From Candidatus Poribacteria bacterium (lineage in GTDB: Bacteria; Poribacteria; WGA-4E; WGA-3G), in the NCBI GenBank assembly GCA_022827185.1, contig JAJDTM010000022.1, positions 62,001 to 126,000 of the forward strand: 64,000 nt of DNA, written 5' to 3'. This document shows positions 61,398 through 64,000 of the stretch, in pieces. Under the pieces are notes generated by a model. The model was not told the DNA's origin. It made no database searches and saw only the letters and a program-made list of their open reading frames with translations. A program made the position numbers and the translations under genes. Numbering within the stretch: the stretch's first letter is position 1; every line of letters begins with the position of its first letter.

Positions 61398-61549
61398 CAG
61401 GCGTATTTAGTTTTACATATTCATCACTTTATATATATGGATAGGTCTTCGTCTGTAGGAGCGAGCTGTGCTCGCGATCTTGCGAAAAGCGTTAACACCT
61501 ATAAATGAAAACCAAAGTCAAAACCGAAAACTAAATCGTCCTGTGTATT

Positions 61550-61578
61550 GTAGTAGGCGCACCCCGCGTGCCGTAACC
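61550..61578. repeat. Palindromic repeat upstream of the NACHT gene
   Basis: GTAGTAGGCGCACCCCGCGT followed by GCCGTAACC, a close match to the repeat at 60031. It lies 11 bases before the ribosome site of the NACHT gene. Confidence 0.7.
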
Positions 61579-61601
61579 TATGTAAAACAAGGAGGTAAAC
61601 A

Positions 61602-64000
61602 ATGGATTTTGAAATCGCAACAGAAATTCTCAAATCAGGAGTCGGAACAGAAATTTTCAAACAGGTTTGTGCGTTAACTGGAGATGGATATGAAAAGTTA
61701 GAGGCAAAAATCGCCAACGCCTGTCACAAGTACGATAAAAACTACCGTGAACGTCATGGACAGATCAAAGTCTTTTGCGCCGAGATGCGGGAACCAATAC
61801 CGCTTGACGATGTCTATGTCGCGATTCAGTTCTTAGATCAACACACATTATCACGGTATAGGTCGCCTGAGGAAGTTGAACAGGCATTCCGGGAAAGGGG
61901 TGGGAGGCATTTCGATTCGTTTTCAGATGAACGTCAGGATGGAATACAGGTTGCTAATGATAAACAGTATCTGATGTTGCTCGGTGGTCCCGGTGTCGGA
62001 AAATCAACTTTCCTGCGTAAAGTTGGTCTTGAAGCGTTGAAAGGTAAAAACGGAAGTTTTGAACATAAGTGTATTCCAATCTTTCTTGAACTAAAAAGGT
62101 TCACTGCGGATCAAATCAACATTGAGATGCTGGTTACCGAAGAGTTTAGGACATGTGGTTTTCCGGATCCAGAACGGATGACAGGGAAAGCATTGAAATC
62201 GGGGAAACTCCTTATACTCTTCGATGGGCTTGACGAGGTCCCTGCTGCGAATGTTGATAATGTAGTAAGTAAAATCGGAGATTTTGTTGATCGGTATAGC
62301 GACAATCGCTTTATTGCTTCATGTCGGATAGCAGCGTATAGCGGAGGATTTAAACGTTTTACTGAGGTGGAGATGGCAGACTTTGATGATTTTCAGATTG
62401 AGGCGTATATCAAAAAATGGTTTGACTCAACACCCGATCAGGGCCAACACCAACTTGATGAGGAAATGAAAACCGCGGATCAGTGTTGGGAGACGCTGAA
62501 TGCAAGTGAGCATTCGGCAACCAAGGAGTTAGCAAGGAATCCGTTGTTACTCACGCTTCTGTGTATGGTCTACAATAGATCGCAAAACTTTCCGAGAAAT
62601 CGGGCAGCCCTTTATGAGGACGCTCTCAATATTTTTCTCAAGGAGTGGGCGGCTGAAAAACGGGTGAATCGCGGGGCCTCGATAACCCAATATTTGGACA
62701 TTGCGGATGAAAAGCGGATGCTCTCCGAAATTGCGGCGAAAAATTTCAACGAGAATCGTCTTTTTTTTAGTGAAGATGAACTCATCAATCAGATTCAAGA
62801 ATTCGGTGCTGGGAATGCGAATACGCGAGAAACGTTCAACGCTCCCAAGATCCTGGAAACAATCCTTGTTGATCAGGGACTTTTCGTTGAACGCGTCAGA
62901 GACTCCTACTCTTTCTCTCACTTGACGTTTCAGGAGTATTTAACGGCGAATTATATTGTAGGTGATCCGCGATCAATTCAAGGCTTAGTAAATCAGCATT
63001 TACATGACCCACAGTGGCGAGAAATCTTCTTACTCACTGCTGGACTGATGCGCGAGGCGGACGATTTGATTAAGGCGATGGAAAAAGAAGTTGCTAAGTT
63101 TATCAACACCCCTGGCCTCAAATCGCTGCTACAGTGGGCAGAACGGAAGATGGACACCAAAGGTGATCGGTGTAAGGAAGTTGTCAAACGATTATTTATC
63201 CTACGCCAATTCTTTTCTCTGTGGCTGCTCAATAAAATTTATGAGGTTTTTGAAGATGTCGTTAATCACGCCCTCGTCCGGGACCGAGACATTACCCTCG
63301 CCCGAGACATTACCCTCGCCCGAGACCTCGCCCTCGACCGAGACCTTGACCTCGTCCGAGACATCGTCCGAGACATCGCCTTCGTCCGAGAGCTCGTCCG
63401 AGACCGAGACCTTGGCCTTGACCGAGACCTTGGCCGAGAGCGCGTCCGAGAGCTCGTCCGAGACCTTGTCCGAGACCGAGAACGCTTGCGAGAACGCTTG
63501 CGAGAACGCGTCCGAGACCGAGACCGAGACCTCGCCTCCGACCTTGCCCTCGACTTCGTCCTTGACCCCTACCAAGATTTTTACAAGTATATAGACACTG
63601 ATTTTTATCAGTCTGTGTCCCCTCAATCCAAGAATCGGTTTGATAAGCAACTACAGAAACAAATAGCATTGGTCAAGGATATGAAAGATCTGAAAATCTT
63701 TAAACAGGTGGATCTACAGCGGATGGTTCAGCGGTTTAATGAACAGCGAGAATTCATCAAGACGGCAGCGGCGGAGAAATCTGTTGAACCCCCAGCAGAA
63801 TCTATTCACGACACATGGATCTCTGTTTTGGATATCACTGACGAAATGCTCGCTATTCCGCGCGAGGCGTTGGAGTCTTATGCCACGTATCTTGAAGCAG
63901 TGGAGCTCATCGTTGCGTGCAAAGAGGCGGCTGGACGTGTATCACCTAAGGTATGGCAGAAAATTGAGGGGCGGTTTTTGACTACAGATGCAGCAGATAT
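61602..64000 (+). CDS. NACHT-domain ATPase with Arg-Asp-Leu repeat tract (3' end beyond window)
   Basis: At least 799 residues; the frame is still open at the window end. AAGGAGGT lies five bases before ATG 61602. The N-terminal helical domain (1-100) is followed by NACHT: Walker A 'LLGGPGVGKST' (128-136) and Walker B 'LLILFDGLDEVP' (203-214). Typical NACHT helical parts follow ('ELARNPLLLTLLCMVYNR', 'FSHLTFQEYLTANYI', 'WREIFLLTAGLM'). At about 557-656 a low-complexity tract of repeated R-D-L/V units (for example 'RDLVRDRERLRER') is present, then a helical C-terminus. Bacterial NACHT proteins serve in antiphage defence as NLR-like sensors. The nearby restriction-modification gene supports a defence locus. 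Confidence 0.9.
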   Translation, partial: MDFEIATEILKSGVGTEIFKQVCALTGDGYEKLEAKIANACHKYDKNYRERHGQIKVFCAEMREPIPLDDVYVAIQFLDQHTLSRYRSPEEVEQAFRERGGRHFDSFSDERQDGIQVANDKQYLMLLGGPGVGKSTFLRKVGLEALKGKNGSFEHKCIPIFLELKRFTADQINIEMLVTEEFRTCGFPDPERMTGKALKSGKLLILFDGLDEVPAANVDNVVSKIGDFVDRYSDNRFIASCRIAAYSGGFKRFTEVEMADFDDFQIEAYIKKWFDSTPDQGQHQLDEEMKTADQCWETLNASEHSATKELARNPLLLTLLCMVYNRSQNFPRNRAALYEDALNIFLKEWAAEKRVNRGASITQYLDIADEKRMLSEIAAKNFNENRLFFSEDELINQIQEFGAGNANTRETFNAPKILETILVDQGLFVERVRDSYSFSHLTFQEYLTANYIVGDPRSIQGLVNQHLHDPQWREIFLLTAGLMREADDLIKAMEKEVAKFINTPGLKSLLQWAERKMDTKGDRCKEVVKRLFILRQFFSLWLLNKIYEVFEDVVNHALVRDRDITLARDITLARDLALDRDLDLVRDIVRDIAFVRELVRDRDLGLDRDLGRERVRELVRDLVRDRERLRERLRERVRDRDRDLASDLALDFVLDPYQDFYKYIDTDFYQSVSPQSKNRFDKQLQKQIALVKDMKDLKIFKQVDLQRMVQRFNEQREFIKTAAAEKSVEPPAESIHDTWISVLDITDEMLAIPREALESYATYLEAVELIVACKEAAGRVSPKVWQKIEGRFLTTDAAD
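63273..63545 (+). repeat. Degenerate tandem repeat encoding R-D-L units
   Basis: Repeats of 6, 9 and 18 bases built from GTCCGAGAC, CTCGCCCGAGACATTACC and similar units. They encode alternating Arg, Asp, Leu and Val. The opposite strand is also open, as expected for such codons, but gives only Ser/Asp/Val low-complexity sequence. Confidence 0.8.

Noticed and set aside
63273-63545. CRISPR-like array
   Set aside because: Repeats are short (6-18 bases), contiguous and in frame, without unique spacers.
63201-63650. Minus-strand Ser/Val/Asp-rich open frame
   Set aside because: It is the mirror of the R-D-L repeat coding tract; the plus strand has the NACHT frame with a perfect ribosome site.

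Overview
The window reads as a chromosome segment of a Gram-negative bacterium, most likely a 'Candidatus Poribacteria'-type or other PVC/FCB-related lineage. That placement is inference. It rests on ECF sigma factors fused to WD40 propellers, secreted FG-GAP/ASPIC, NHL, TPR and ankyrin proteins, a secreted protein ending in a 'NPFNPETWIPY' C-terminal sorting domain, DUF1552/DUF1592-type proteins with Tat or cytochrome signals, and abundant short palindromic repeats between and inside genes. No rRNA gene, phage or intact transposase was seen.

Layout. 0-7.6 kb: a polytopic membrane protein, a lipoprotein, a secreted C39-like cysteine peptidase with a sorting domain, a histidine kinase and a divergent ECF sigma factor. 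7.8-9.6 kb: an RNA gene cluster with four serine tRNAs (UGA, GCU, CGA, GGA), tRNA-Arg(ACG), tRNA-Ala(CGC), tadA and a large-type SRP RNA. 9.7-16.6 kb: dnaX-ybaB-recR, an M28 peptidase, mnmG-rsmG and a STAS protein. The order tRNA-Ser/tadA/SRP RNA/dnaX/ybaB/recR matches Bacillus subtilis. 16.2-22.7 kb: a partner-switching signalling locus with two STAS proteins, a Cache-type kinase, a receiver-SpoIIE phosphatase and an RsbW-like kinase with an internal duplication, followed by an AccD-like protein that has lost its active-site motifs. 23-25.3 kb: galK coupled to a ROK sugar kinase. 25.4-32.2 kb: lipoproteins (one cut by an in-frame stop), an NHL protein and a 1251-aa outer-membrane protein with SprA-like features.

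32.2-40.6 kb is the most unusual part. It holds three tandem paralogues sharing one membrane module. One is ECF sigma-TM-14 WD40 blades, one is the same without sigma, and one is ECF sigma-TM-transglutaminase. In all three an excellent Shine-Dalgarno plus ATG sits exactly at the sigma/TM junction, which suggests that the fused genes also make a sigma-less membrane protein.

40.8-46.9 kb: a tightly packed TPR, FGE-like, ASPIC-ankyrin and DUF6785-like operon. 47.7-56.4 kb (minus strand): DUF1552 and SMP-30 proteins with nearly identical Tat signals, a HI1419/HI1420-type toxin-antitoxin pair, a zinc-peptidase-like lipoprotein, a DUF1587-1592-1588-1585 cytochrome, and TPR and coiled-coil proteins. 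A decayed sorting-domain fragment lies next to the toxin-antitoxin pair. 57-64 kb: a malate/lactate dehydrogenase, then a defence-like pair: a one-protein restriction-modification enzyme and a NACHT ATPase with a long Arg-Asp-Leu repeat tract that runs off the window end.

At least two families of MITE-like palindromic repeats (ends TAGGACTTACGCA and CAGGGCYATTYARTT) are scattered through the gaps. Cores of one of them and of a further repeat are read in frame inside two large genes.
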